Below are positions 25,788 to 35,598 of a DNA stretch of 64,000 bases, one piece after another; positions within the stretch are counted from its first letter, which is position 1; every line of letters starts with the position of its first letter. Both the position numbers and the translations under genes were made by a program. The stretch is from assembly GCF_963860125.1 (NCBI RefSeq), contig NZ_CAWLFA010000001.1, forward strand, positions 124,001 to 188,000, read 5' to 3'. The stretch comes from Picosynechococcus sp. PCC 7002 (GTDB taxonomy: Bacteria > Cyanobacteriota > Cyanobacteriia > Cyanobacteriales > MRBY01). The notes beneath the pieces are model-generated. The model searched no databases and was not told the origin of the DNA. It saw only the letters and a list, made by a program, of their open reading frames with translations.

Positions 25788-25815
25788 TTTTCTGGGCGCA
25801 AAATCTTGGGTTAAG

Positions 25816-28800
25816 TTAGCCCATCGGGGACTGTTCCTGTAACCAGTGATTGAGGGTTTCCCGGAGGGTTTGGGGATTGAGGGGTTTACTGAGGTAGTCG
25901 TTCATGCCTGCTGCCAAATACTGCTCTTGGTTGGCTTCTCCTAGGGTGGTGGTGAGCGCAATGATCGGTATCTGCCGGTGGCGATCGCCGCCACCACCCC
26001 GGCGAATATGTTGGCTCGTTTGAAAGCCATTCATCTTGGGCATGAGGCAATCCATCAAAATTAAACGATAGGGCTGATTTTCAGGGGTTGCTTGGAGCAT
26101 TTGTAGGGCTTCTGTGCCCCCTGGGGCGACATCGACGGAAAAACCAAACTGTTGACAGAGGCCCCGAATAATAATTTGATTGACGGGGTTATCTTCCACG
26201 AGGAGGAGGCGGGCCGAGATTTTTTGGCCCTGTTTGCTTGCACTAGGTTGGGAGCCAGAATCTGGGGTTCTAGCGTTTGGCTGGGCGAAATTTTCACAGA
26301 AACGCCGACAGGCCTGCCACAGGGGACGGGATAAAATCGGCTTGACGAGGTGGTGGGTTGCCGTGAGTTGGGGGAAGCTTTGGGGATCGGTGGGGCTATA
26401 GGGAAACGTGGTGAGCAGCAGTAACTGACAGGTTTTTTGAGGGTAAAGCTGTTGGAGATTTTGGGCGAGGGTCAGGGCATCGATCTCCCTCAGGGAATGA
26501 TCCAAGATCAGGAGGGGCGTTTCGGTGGTGGGGGGCTGGGTTTGCCAAAGGGCGATCGCCTCTTGGCCGTTGGCTGCGGCTTGGACAGTGGCGCCCCAGG
26601 CTTGGAGTTCATCGCGCAAAATTTCCCGTTGGGTTTGTTGCTCTTCGACGATGAGGATCTCTAGCCCCTGCAAGCTATCGGCGGTCATCCGCGACAGTTG
26701 AGATCGCCCCGCCCCATACCCTAGGGTAAAGGTAAAACAGCTCCCCTCCCCTGGGGTACTAATCACTTCAATGGTGCCCCCCATCACTTGACAAAGACGC
26801 TGGGTAATCGCCAAACCGAGACCCGTGCCACCATAACGCCGGGTGGTTCCCGCTTCTAACTGGGTAAAAGGCTCGAAAAGATCGTTCAATTTCTCAGCGG
26901 CGATGCCAATGCCAGTATCCGTCACTGAGCAGGTAAAATCGAGGCGATCGCCAACCCGCTCCGTTTGACAGCGAATCATCACCTCCCCTTGGTTGGTAAA
27001 TTTAATCGCATTGCTTACCAGATTCGTCAGGATTTGTCGTAAACGCCCAGGGTCCCCTTGGATAGAACCGTGCCGCAAACCCCGTAAATCAAAAATGAGA
27101 TTGAGACCTTTCTCCTGGGCGGCAAACGCCATCAACTTGGCAAAATTTTCAAAAAATTGATGGAGATCAAAATCCACCGTTTCTAGTTGCAACTTGCCGG
27201 CTTCCATCTTCGAGAAGTCCAAAATATCGTTCAGCAACATCAGTAAAGATTCGGCGCTAGAAAGGGCGATGTGGGCGTGTTCTTGCTGTTCCGTGGTGAG
27301 CCCTTCGCTGTAGAGCAGTAAATTGAGCATCCCGATAATGCCATTCATGGGCGTCCGAATTTCGTGGCTCATGGTGGCTAAAAACATACTTTTGGCATGG
27401 GCGGCCGCTTCGGCTGCTTCTTTGGCATCAATCAACGCCAGTTCCGCCTGTTTGCGATCGCCAATGTCACTATGGGTACCAATAATCCGCAGGGGTTCCC
27501 CTGACGGCGTCCATTCGATCACCTTGCCCCGGTCTAAAATCCACTTGTAGGAACCATCTTTGCACCGCACCCGATGTTCACTGCGATAGATTTCTGTCTG
27601 GCCATCAAGGTGAGCTTGGATGGCTTGATAAGTCATTGCCAAATCATCTGGGTGGACACGACTTTCCCATTCCATCAGGGTGTCACCAATTTCCGCCTCG
27701 CTGTAGCCCAACATCGCTTTCCACTGCCGCGAGAAAAAGACACGATTTGTTTGGGCATTCCAATCCCAGACCCCATCTCCAGAACCCTCTAGGGCAAATT
27801 GCCAGCGGAGTTCACTTTCCCGGAGAGCCTGTTCTGCCAAGACCCGCTCCGTGATATCGAGGGCAGTTCCAAAAAAACGGATGGTTTTGCCAGAGGCATC
27901 TTTTTGACTACTCCCCCTCGCCTCATGGTAGAAAATTTGGCCATTGGTCAGTTGGGCACGGTATTGCACCATATAGCTTTCGCCCGTGCGCATCGCTGTT
28001 TCAACGCAGCGTTTGAGGCGTTCCTGGTCATCGGGGTGGATTAAGGCCCAATGTTCATCGTAGGTGGGCGGCCCCTGGGCCATATTTAAACCAAACATCC
28101 GCAACAGTTCCGGCGACCAGGAGAGACGACCAGTGGCAAGATCGACTTCCCAGCTACCGATATGGGCGAGGCGTTGGGCTTCCTGGAGGGAGGCTTCACT
28201 GCGTTTGAGGCGTTCTTCAAAGCGTTTGTAGGGAGTCAAATCAATGTGGGAGCCAATAATGCGCAGCGGTTGACCTTGTGCATCCCATTCGATGACCTTA
28301 CCAGAACAAAGCACCCAAACCGTGGAGCCATCTCGGTGACGATAACGGACTTCGTTGCAGAAGGGAATTTCGCCATGGCTAGCAATGTGCTGTTGCAGGT
28401 TGTGGTTAACTTTCTGGAGATCTTCGGGAAAAATCAGTTTTTGCCAGGATTCTGGGCGGTTAGGCAGTTCGTGATCTGCATAGCCAAACATCCGCTTAAA
28501 ACTGGGGCTGAGATACTCGATATTGTTGATACAATCCCAGTCCCAATAGCCAGCAAAGGCATTTTCAAGAATTTCTTCAAAGAATTTCAGTTCATGGTGA
28601 CTGTATTCCGGTGCTGCGGCTGGTTCTGGGTCGAGGTGTTGGCGTAATTCGGCGAGGCGATCGCCAGGCAAGATTCCCACTGGTCTCCCTTGCTCATCCA
28701 CAAGGGTCAGCCAAGCAAGCTGCTGCTCGGCGAAGTATTGACATAATGATTCAATTTGGTCGAGGGCGGCCACGGGATAGGTCGGGGCGGGCCGTTGCAT

Positions 28801-29046
28801 AATCTCTGCGGCGGTGGCCGTTTGGGGATTTTCCCCCTGGGCGATCGCCCGTAAAATATCCCCAGGAGAAACGGTGCCAAGGAGTTGTTCATCGGCCATA
28901 ACCAGCACACCAACAAGCTGAAGATCGGCACAAAGGCGATCGCTCAATGCGATGAGAGATAGATCAGGCGAAACAATAACCGGTTGATGCAGCAAACTGG
29001 CGATAATTTCAGGTGTTAAAAACCGAAGCGGACGTGCTGCTGACAT
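25816..29046 (-). CDS. hybrid sensor histidine kinase: CBS pair, three PAS domains, HisKA, HATPase, two receivers
   Basis: Multidomain signalling protein of 1076 residues without transmembrane segments. In order: a CBS-domain pair (about 15-130), three PAS/PAC units (about 160-275, 285-400, 410-530, each ending with a GSHIDLT- or GTALDIT-like motif), HisKA with MSHEIRTPMNG (His561), HATPase (GGTGLGLAI), a first receiver (acidic pair EE, LLILDHS, LVKP) and a second canonical receiver (LLVEDN, ILMDCLMPKMNG, LSKPL). No response regulator or Hpt is adjacent. ATG 29046 gives MSAARPLRF; a TTG six codons upstream is a weaker choice. CBS domains suggest sensing of adenine nucleotides, but this is inference. 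Confidence 0.93.
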   Translation of the reverse strand: MSAARPLRFLTPEIIASLLHQPVIVSPDLSLIALSDRLCADLQLVGVLVMADEQLLGTVSPGDILRAIAQGENPQTATAAEIMQRPAPTYPVAALDQIESLCQYFAEQQLAWLTLVDEQGRPVGILPGDRLAELRQHLDPEPAAAPEYSHHELKFFEEILENAFAGYWDWDCINNIEYLSPSFKRMFGYADHELPNRPESWQKLIFPEDLQKVNHNLQQHIASHGEIPFCNEVRYRHRDGSTVWVLCSGKVIEWDAQGQPLRIIGSHIDLTPYKRFEERLKRSEASLQEAQRLAHIGSWEVDLATGRLSWSPELLRMFGLNMAQGPPTYDEHWALIHPDDQERLKRCVETAMRTGESYMVQYRAQLTNGQIFYHEARGSSQKDASGKTIRFFGTALDITERVLAEQALRESELRWQFALEGSGDGVWDWNAQTNRVFFSRQWKAMLGYSEAEIGDTLMEWESRVHPDDLAMTYQAIQAHLDGQTEIYRSEHRVRCKDGSYKWILDRGKVIEWTPSGEPLRIIGTHSDIGDRKQAELALIDAKEAAEAAAHAKSMFLATMSHEIRTPMNGIIGMLNLLLYSEGLTTEQQEHAHIALSSAESLLMLLNDILDFSKMEAGKLQLETVDFDLHQFFENFAKLMAFAAQEKGLNLIFDLRGLRHGSIQGDPGRLRQILTNLVSNAIKFTNQGEVMIRCQTERVGDRLDFTCSVTDTGIGIAAEKLNDLFEPFTQLEAGTTRRYGGTGLGLAITQRLCQVMGGTIEVISTPGEGSCFTFTLGYGAGRSQLSRMTADSLQGLEILIVEEQQTQREILRDELQAWGATVQAAANGQEAIALWQTQPPTTETPLLILDHSLREIDALTLAQNLQQLYPQKTCQLLLLTTFPYSPTDPQSFPQLTATHHLVKPILSRPLWQACRRFCENFAQPNARTPDSGSQPSASKQGQKISARLLLVEDNPVNQIIIRGLCQQFGFSVDVAPGGTEALQMLQATPENQPYRLILMDCLMPKMNGFQTSQHIRRGGGGDRHRQIPIIALTTTLGEANQEQYLAAGMNDYLSKPLNPQTLRETLNHWLQEQSPMG

Positions 29047-29398
29047 GGCACACAGGCGAAACAATAGCGGCGATGGCGAGCCACAAAAACAAACTTTTGT
29101 GTGTTAATTCTTTGGGGGCTACCTTTTATAATATCAAGCGATGTTTCTTATGGCTTCGTTTATGAAGGGAAAAGAAACAAATATTTTTTGATTTGAAATT
29201 CAAAAAAAACAACTTCACAATGTAAAAAAGACGCCTCTAGTTTCTGTGGCAATTGATAGTAACTCTCAATTCAGTTACAGTCTAAAAATGTCAACAAGTA
29301 GATCCAACTAACATTAAATTGCTATGAAATTTTTCCATCTTGAAATACATTAATTGTTTTTTGAATTTCAGTTAGATTATCAGTGCTGAGATTGCGGA
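29047..29398. other. 352-base AT-rich intergenic region
   Basis: This lies between the glycosyltransferase stop codon and the hybrid kinase start, so it holds the kinase promoter. Two palindromes are visible: GTAACT-N8-AGTTAC at 29259-29278 and TTTGAA-A-TTCAAA near 29192-29204. I see no gene. Confidence 0.6.
29259..29278. promoter_or_regulatory. inverted repeat upstream of the hybrid kinase gene
   Basis: Perfect six-base arms GTAACT and AGTTAC around eight bases lie about 213 bases upstream of the kinase start codon. It could be an operator; no known cyanobacterial consensus fits well, since NtcA needs GTA-N8-TAC. Confidence 0.25.
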
Positions 29399-30799
29399 CT
29401 ATTTGACAATCAGATAACCGTCACGATACCAAGTTTCAAGCTGTGCGGGGGAAATGCCGCTGGCGATCGCCTCTTTTTGGGTAAACCCTTCAGGATATTC
29501 ACTGAGCAAAGTTTGCAGTGCGGGAATGGTTTGGTGTTTGGCAAGAAAATCATGGTAAATGCCCCCTTCCCAGAGGTAACACCACGACGGTAAACAGTAA
29601 TTGGTTTCCTCCGTGATGGGCGTATAACGATAGGCGAGGGGGTCACGACATTGCGCGTTTAAAATCGCTTGGGCATAGCCTTCGAGTTGGCTTTGTACGC
29701 CATAATTTTCGTGGAGATAGGCGAGGGTTTCGGGGGAAGTTTTGCGTTTTTCTATAATAATTTGCGCGGCGATCACTGCCGCTATTTCTGCATCCCCAAA
29801 ATGGACTTTATCAATTAAGTGATCGGGCAACAATTCCCGATGGGTCGAGACACGGGACACAATCGCTGGGGTGCCACAACCCAAGGATTCATAGGGGGAA
29901 TTACCAAAAGATTCAACAAAATTACCCAAGCCCAAGGTGACAGCACCCAAACTGTAATATTGGGGCATTAACGACTGGGGAATCCATTCATGAAAAATAA
30001 AATTTTGCGTTAAATTGCGGGTTTTAATTTCCGTTTCCATCTCCCGATAAAAGGCTGCCACCTCCGGCGAAATGCCCACCTCTAACCAGCGGGGAACCAA
30101 CACTTTCAAATTGGTGATGCCGTATTTATGAACAAGTAAATCAGCGACGGCGATCGTTTGAGGTAAACCCTTGCTAGGTTCAGGGCGGTGGGGATGAATC
30201 ACAATCGCATCTTTGACCGGGTCAACAGGCACAATCGCCAAAATTTCTTGCGGTGGAGTCGGTTTAAAAATATCCCAATCAATGCCCGTTGAAACCACCA
30301 ACAACCGCCCATTTAATTCTGGCAAAAATCGCCCCATCGTCTCCGCATAAAAACGCCGCGAATATTCCGACACCGCAATCAGGCGATCGCCCTGAAATAA
30401 AAATCCCCCAAGGATTGTTTCCGGATAGACGTTATCCCGCAGTGCTACCACCGTCGGAATGTGCTGGTAAGCATAGGGAAACAGGAATTCGCCGTCGTGC
30501 ATATAAAAGCGATCCGCCCCATCGAGGTGAGCTGCCACATCCTGCATCATGTTCGCAATGTCATAGGCAGGGATGGCGTAGGGCTGTGGAAAGGGTTGAT
30601 GGAACCGCAAAATCGGTTTAACCAGCACATTGTCATGCCAACGAAATTCAACGCAACTATCGGCGCAACGGGTCGAGAGAATCACCACCTCATGCCCCAT
30701 TTCCCCCAGATACACCGAGATATTTTTAATCTGTTTCGGTGCGCCCCCCAGCACGCGATCGCCAAACAGGGGATTAATCGAGAACATGACAATTTTCAT
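29399..30799 (-). CDS. GT-B fold glycosyltransferase (family 4-like)
   Basis: Predicted retaining glycosyltransferase, 466 residues. The N-terminal half begins MKIVMFSINPLFGDRVLGGAPKQI, the usual acceptor-side start with a glycine-rich loop, and carries HEVVILSTRC. The donor-side half shows VIHPHRPEPSKGL and the glutamate region FVESFGNSPYESLGCGTPAIV, which matches the EX7E motif of family 4. About 70 extra C-terminal residues (from CLPSWCYLWEGG) form an unassigned tail. ATG 30799 is chosen over an upstream in-frame codon. The acceptor is unknown. It follows the 5'-nucleotidase-like gene by 90 bases on the same strand. Confidence 0.88.
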   Translation of the reverse strand: MKIVMFSINPLFGDRVLGGAPKQIKNISVYLGEMGHEVVILSTRCADSCVEFRWHDNVLVKPILRFHQPFPQPYAIPAYDIANMMQDVAAHLDGADRFYMHDGEFLFPYAYQHIPTVVALRDNVYPETILGGFLFQGDRLIAVSEYSRRFYAETMGRFLPELNGRLLVVSTGIDWDIFKPTPPQEILAIVPVDPVKDAIVIHPHRPEPSKGLPQTIAVADLLVHKYGITNLKVLVPRWLEVGISPEVAAFYREMETEIKTRNLTQNFIFHEWIPQSLMPQYYSLGAVTLGLGNFVESFGNSPYESLGCGTPAIVSRVSTHRELLPDHLIDKVHFGDAEIAAVIAAQIIIEKRKTSPETLAYLHENYGVQSQLEGYAQAILNAQCRDPLAYRYTPITEETNYCLPSWCYLWEGGIYHDFLAKHQTIPALQTLLSEYPEGFTQKEAIASGISPAQLETWYRDGYLIVK

Positions 30800-30889
30800 C
30801 GGTGGCAACCCAAACGCGACGGCAAAAAAACATTTCCAATCAAAGCAAACCCAGATCAAGCCTAGTTTAAGATTTGACTAGGAATCGTT

Positions 30890-32719
30890 TTAGACAAACT
30901 CAATCTGTAACCGTCCATCCCGCACCACTCCGCCCGCTTTCGTCACGCCGCCATAGGTTTTAATGTGGGTGATCAAAGCTTCCCGCAGTAGCAATTCCGT
31001 ATCCTTGCTGGGCAAGACATCAAGATTAAACAGGGCAATATCCAGATGCTTTTGGGTAAATTTAGCTTCCCAGTGGCAGGCAGGTTGCCGGATAAAACTA
31101 TGGGTCACAAAGGTAAAAGTTTGCGCCAGTTGCTCTTTTAACGGGATGCCCCGCACCACAATATCCGTTGCCTGAGCCACGACGCGATTTTCACCGAGCC
31201 GAATTTTGTAGCGAATTTGCCCGCTAAATTGCACAAAACCCCGTTCTAGGTGGGCTTCACCGTAGCGATTTGCCCGCCGTGCATTGTCCTGCAACAGATC
31301 CCAAAGTTGTGCCCCTGTGATTTGAAACAAGCGCAACGTATCGGCGTGGGGCATCACCGCAAACCAATCGCCATAGACCAACGTTGCTGGGGGTAAACCT
31401 GCGCATAACACCGCCGCATCGGTCAGGGCAAAATCTACTTCGTAACCGTTTTTCTGTGCCTGTGCCACCATGCCCGCTGTGATGAAATTGGCAAAGGCGG
31501 ATTCATGGCTGGCAAAATCATTTAAAACCGCATCGGTTTCCAAATCGGGGTGATCGGCGACCATGCCCAAGGGGTGATTCAGTTTTTGGTGTAGGGAGGT
31601 AATGATCGGGGCAATCTGGGTTTGCTCAAAGGTTGGCTCAACAGGCAGATCGGCAGTCACAGACAGTTTGGCATTGGTCACGGTGGCGGGCTGCTGCTCA
31701 TCTCTCAGAGTAATGGTCACTTCCCCTAAAAAACGCCCTAAAGTTCCCGCCTGCACAATGGGAATACCGTTGACGATGTTTTCTTGATTCAGACAGGTTT
31801 CATTCAAAATGTGGTGGGTATGTCCGCCGATAATCAAATCCACTGCGCCAGAGGGTAAATGTTCCGCCAGTTGGCGATCGCCGTAATCTTCCACTGTGGC
31901 GCTGGTCGATTGCAAATCATAGCCTAGATGACTGAGAATAATCAGCACATGGCAATAGGGACGCAACACAGGTAAAAGATTTTTGACAACTTGCACCGGA
32001 TCGACAAAGGTTAAATGGCGCGCATCGGAACCCTTCATTTGCGCCGAGGTGGTTAAGCCGATAATGCCGACCCGTACCCCCTTCACATCCAGTAATGCCG
32101 CCGGATAAACGACCTTTTTTAGCTGGGCTGGCGGTAACAGATTCGCCGACAACACCGGAAAATCCCCCGACCGTTGAATCATTTTGGCGAGGGCATGGGT
32201 GCCTAAATCGAGATCGTGATTCCCCAAAGCGGCGGCATCGACCCCCAAGGTTTGATATAGATCGTAGGCATGGTTGCATTCAGAAACCAGCGCATCAAAG
32301 GGGGTTCCCACCATGTCATCCCCCGCCGAAAGGAGTAACACCCCAGCTTGGGGATTGTTGGCATACTTGCGTTGTTGCTGGTGGTAACGGGAGACAAGCC
32401 GCGAAAAAACAGGAATATTTCCCTCTGGGGCAAGGTGACTGATGCGTCCATGCAGGTCATTAAAATGCAAAATTTTTAACCGAAAGGGGGTCACAATCGG
32501 CAGGTCAGCGGCACGGGGAATTTGGTAGCGACTGGAAAGATTCGGCGTAATCTCAATTTCGGTGACGGGTTGGGTCGCATCGCCGATCAATAAAAAGCGC
32601 GATCGCCCCTGATTTTTCGCCAGATAGGGAGCGGCGACCAAGCATAGCGGATTGGGGATAAATGCAGATTCTGATCGGGCAGAAGGCTTTGGGACTGGAA
32701 GATTTGGCTGACTGTTCAC
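30890..32719 (-). CDS. 5'-nucleotidase / UshA-like metallophosphoesterase
   Basis: Predicted bimetal phosphoesterase for nucleotides or nucleotide sugars. The metallophosphatase domain shows LKILHFNDLHGR, LSAGDDMVG, ALGNHDLD and GGHTHH in the expected order; the C-terminal 5'-nucleotidase domain follows from about 400 residues in. The start is doubtful. The frame is open back to a TTG at 32881, but that codon lies inside the terminator hairpin of the upstream gene, so it cannot be used normally. GTG 32719, preceded by GGGAAG, is my choice; TTG 32641 or GTG 32494 (just before the catalytic domain) are alternatives. No clear signal peptide is visible. Confidence 0.8.
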   Translation of the reverse strand: MNSQPNLPVPKPSARSESAFIPNPLCLVAAPYLAKNQGRSRFLLIGDATQPVTEIEITPNLSSRYQIPRAADLPIVTPFRLKILHFNDLHGRISHLAPEGNIPVFSRLVSRYHQQQRKYANNPQAGVLLLSAGDDMVGTPFDALVSECNHAYDLYQTLGVDAAALGNHDLDLGTHALAKMIQRSGDFPVLSANLLPPAQLKKVVYPAALLDVKGVRVGIIGLTTSAQMKGSDARHLTFVDPVQVVKNLLPVLRPYCHVLIILSHLGYDLQSTSATVEDYGDRQLAEHLPSGAVDLIIGGHTHHILNETCLNQENIVNGIPIVQAGTLGRFLGEVTITLRDEQQPATVTNAKLSVTADLPVEPTFEQTQIAPIITSLHQKLNHPLGMVADHPDLETDAVLNDFASHESAFANFITAGMVAQAQKNGYEVDFALTDAAVLCAGLPPATLVYGDWFAVMPHADTLRLFQITGAQLWDLLQDNARRANRYGEAHLERGFVQFSGQIRYKIRLGENRVVAQATDIVVRGIPLKEQLAQTFTFVTHSFIRQPACHWEAKFTQKHLDIALFNLDVLPSKDTELLLREALITHIKTYGGVTKAGGVVRDGRLQIEFV

Positions 32720-32861
32720 AGGACTTCCCAAAAGGATGACGGCACAGGCAAGGCGATCGCCACAATGACGAAATGCAGTTTCTATGGGAAGCGTGGCACA
32801 GTTGTTTAATCGGCGCGTTAAGGTTCCGTTAGTGGGCTGTAAAGTTCTGCCAAAGTAACCG

Positions 32862-32889
32862 AAAAAAAGACATGGCCGCAACCATGTCT
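32862..32889 (-). terminator. intrinsic terminator after the TM-helix channel gene
   Basis: On the reverse strand AGACATGG-TTGCGG-CCATGTCT, a perfect eight-base stem, is followed by TTTTTT. It lies 26 bases beyond the stop codon of the channel gene and separates it from the nucleotidase gene. Confidence 0.9.
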
Positions 32890-32914
32890 AGAGTAATTAC
32901 GTTTTTAAGAGCAT

Positions 32915-34534
32915 TTAGTCGTTTTTCATCGAATCAAGCCAATTTCTGACCTGTTCTGCGGCGATATCTTTACCACCGAGACCAAAGGCAATGGCGATCG
33001 CCACGGCGATTCCACCGACCAGCAGTCCAAAGGCCAGATTGACAATATTGGTCGCAATGCCCATTTGTTCCAGGGCCATCGCCCCAACGAGCACCAGGAT
33101 AATGACCCGTGCTGCTTGACCGAGGATCTTCGATTGCCTAGAACCAGAGGCAGCCAGGGCTTTGTAGGAAATGTTGGAGAAATACAGACCCAACGCAAAG
33201 ATCAAAAGGGCGACTAACACCTGTCCGGCGATCGCTAAAATGACCCCCACAACGCTGGTGAGAGCTTCAATTTGTAGCACATCAACGGCAGTCAGCGCCG
33301 CCACCAACATAATGACCACCAGGGAAATCGTCCCCATCACCTGGGAAGGGGTTTTACCGGGTTTTGCGGTTTCGCCCTCGCCTTCCCTAGGGGCCGCACT
33401 AACCATCCCGTCTAGGCCGAGCCAAGTTAAGACATTATCAAAGCCAAAACCCGTCAGCACATTGCTCACAAACTCAGACACATATTCACCCACCACATAG
33501 GCAAAGGTGAGAATAATCGCAGCGGCGAGAATCTTGGGCAAGAGCATCAACACTTGATCCAACATGGCGATCGCCGGGAGCGAAATCGCCTCAATCTGGG
33601 CCACCTCTAGGGCAGAAATCGCCACAGGGATCAAGATCAAAATATAAGCAATGGTACCGAGCACCCAAGACAGAGACTGTCGCCCAGCACTACTAGACAG
33701 ACCAAATTTTTCACCAATTTGATCTACGCCCGTTGCCTTCAGGAGGTTGGTCACCAAACGGCGCACCACCTGGGCAATGAACCAACCCACAACCCCAATC
33801 AGGGCCGCCGCAAAGAGATCCGGCAGGATTAGCAATACTTCATCCACGACATCCCGTAGGGGCGCGAGGGTGTTTTCTAGGCCCAGGGTTTCGAGGATCG
33901 GCGTAAGGAAAAAGAAGAAAATAAACCAATACAGCGCATTGCCGATGGTTTCACTGATATTCGTGGTCTGGGATTGCGGTGCCGTTTCTGCTTCTGTCGC
34001 CTCGGTCTCAGCGCTAGTGTCCGCCGGATTAAGGCGCTCATCTAGGCGAAAGGTATTTAGGCCTTTGACCACAATTAATTTGGCAATGGTGGCCACCAAC
34101 CAAGCAACCCCTAACCACAAACCCGCCGCAAACAGTTGGGGCAAGAAGTTTGTGACTTGACTAAGCAGTTCATTCAGTGGTGTGTAAACCCCGTCAAGCT
34201 GGAGGGTTTCTAAAACAGCCACCACCGTAAAGAGAATGACGAACCAATAAACGATATTCGCCGCCCAAACTTCAATGGGCAGATCACTTTTGCCGTCGTG
34301 ACCGGTGATCCAAGCAGCAATTTTATTATCGACATCGGTTTTATTCAGCAACCCTTTGACGATGGCTTTCACCACCAGGGCAACGATCCAACCGATGATT
34401 AAGATGGCGATCGCCTTAATGATATTGGCGACATCTTCCCCGACGAGGGTTTGTAGAGACTCCGGTAATTGGAGTGCTAAAACAGCATAGGGGTCACCCA
34501 CAGGAGGCCCCAAGGTATTGATTAAAGGTGACAT
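32915..34534 (-). CDS. mechanosensitive channel-related TM-helix repeat protein
   Basis: Membrane protein of 539 residues with about ten hydrophobic segments, built from repeats of the conserved TM-helix unit seen in CmpX and small mechanosensitive channel relatives. Repeated pattern pieces include FLPQLFAAGLWLGVAWLVA, LILPDLFAAALIGVVGWF and LMLLPKILAAAIILTFAYV. Linkers are acidic and hydrophilic (SAETEATEAETAPQ). The C-terminus has GLGGKDIAAEQVRNWL, a sequence typical of MscS-like proteins, but a full MscS beta domain is absent. Osmotic or membrane-tension sensing is inferred. It appears monocistronic with its own terminator. Confidence 0.86.
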   Translation of the reverse strand: MSPLINTLGPPVGDPYAVLALQLPESLQTLVGEDVANIIKAIAILIIGWIVALVVKAIVKGLLNKTDVDNKIAAWITGHDGKSDLPIEVWAANIVYWFVILFTVVAVLETLQLDGVYTPLNELLSQVTNFLPQLFAAGLWLGVAWLVATIAKLIVVKGLNTFRLDERLNPADTSAETEATEAETAPQSQTTNISETIGNALYWFIFFFFLTPILETLGLENTLAPLRDVVDEVLLILPDLFAAALIGVVGWFIAQVVRRLVTNLLKATGVDQIGEKFGLSSSAGRQSLSWVLGTIAYILILIPVAISALEVAQIEAISLPAIAMLDQVLMLLPKILAAAIILTFAYVVGEYVSEFVSNVLTGFGFDNVLTWLGLDGMVSAAPREGEGETAKPGKTPSQVMGTISLVVIMLVAALTAVDVLQIEALTSVVGVILAIAGQVLVALLIFALGLYFSNISYKALAASGSRQSKILGQAARVIILVLVGAMALEQMGIATNIVNLAFGLLVGGIAVAIAIAFGLGGKDIAAEQVRNWLDSMKND

Positions 34535-34725
34535 TGTTTCAGAATTAAAATCAAATAACTACATCGCTAATCACGGCCATAATGGGCGTTTTTGCGCTAA
34601 TTTACGGCAAGACGTTGCCTCTTCCACCCTACAAAGATCCTCCGGATTTTTCACCCGCAAAAAGGATAAATTCGCTATATTTCTTTTCATAACTTTGGGA
34701 AAATCCACCTTTAGATAGAATTTTG

Positions 34726-35169
34726 ATGGAAATTTTTGAGCAATCAATTCAAGTGCGGGCCAGTGCCACCTGTGTTGAGCAGTGTTTTACGGATCTAGAA
34801 ACCATGCACCGCTGGTTAAATCCCCTGCTGCGGTGTGAACCCCTCGGCGATCGCTGGAGCACAGCCCTCGAAAGTCAAAGTCGCTTTTGGTTAAAAATTC
34901 CCTTGGTTAACCTGGTGTTGAATAATCGCGTCGTAGAACGGGAACCGGGGTTAATTGTCTGGCAATTCACGGGCTTTTTCCGGGGGCGAGACCGTTGGGA
35001 ATGCATCCCCAATGCCACAGGAACCCAGTTGGTAAACCGCTTTCAGTTTGAAATTCCCAATCCTTTGGTGCGTTGGGGCTTTAAAACCTTTGCCGCCCGC
35101 TGGACAAAGAAAGATATGCAGGCCCAACTGCGACGGATCAAGGCGATCGCCGAAGCATCCCAACCGTGA
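34726..35169 (+). CDS. SRPBCC (START-like) superfamily protein
   Basis: Protein of 147 residues with the helix-grip fold pattern: MEIFEQSIQVRASATCVEQCFTD at the N-terminus, then the beta segments RFWLKIPLVNLV, RVVEREPGLIVWQFTGFF and GTQLVNRFQFEI, and a C-terminal helix RWTKKDMQAQLRRIKAI. Relatives bind hydrophobic ligands or act as polyketide cyclases or dehydrases; no substrate can be assigned. ATG 34726 is chosen over TTG 34723. It starts a forward run of small genes. Confidence 0.85.
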   Translation: MEIFEQSIQVRASATCVEQCFTDLETMHRWLNPLLRCEPLGDRWSTALESQSRFWLKIPLVNLVLNNRVVEREPGLIVWQFTGFFRGRDRWECIPNATGTQLVNRFQFEIPNPLVRWGFKTFAARWTKKDMQAQLRRIKAIAEASQP

Positions 35170-35221
35170 CCCCCCAAACCGTTTAAGATAAATAACTAGG
35201 AAAAATAACCCGTAAACCTGC

Positions 35222-35494
35222 ATGTATAGTTTGGATTTGACCCTCAAATATAGCCCGATCCCCGTTTCTGTCCAACGTAAAGAAGCTGATGCGGCCCAAG
35301 CACTCTATCAATCTGTCCTTGAGGCGATGAAAGGCGACTACGCCACCCTCCTCGAACTCACCTGCGAAAAGGATGAGGATAAAAAAATCGCCCTCCTCAG
35401 TGATCAAATTAGTGCCGTTGTCCTCAACAAGAAAAGTGGTGCAGCCGCTGGCGGACGGGTACCAGGCTTTTTTGCCACCCAAGCAGCAGAATAA
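35222..35494 (+). CDS. small protein of unknown function, probably conserved in cyanobacteria
   Basis: Protein of 90 residues, soluble, with an N-terminal beta-like segment (MYSLDLTLKYSPIPVSVQRK), a helix, and a glycine- and alanine-rich C-terminus (SGAAAGGRVPGFF). I do not recognise the family. Codon use and position between an SRPBCC gene and an ECF ATPase gene on the same strand make it a likely real gene. Confidence 0.7.
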   Translation: MYSLDLTLKYSPIPVSVQRKEADAAQALYQSVLEAMKGDYATLLELTCEKDEDKKIALLSDQISAVVLNKKSGAAAGGRVPGFFATQAAE

Positions 35495-35598
35495 CAAAGG
35501 TCTCTGGCCTCAATCCACGGGGGGCGATCGCTGCCCTCTTTTTTGTTACGTTTACTGTGTCGTTGTGATTATGGCCCCCAGTGACCACTCCCAAAGCC

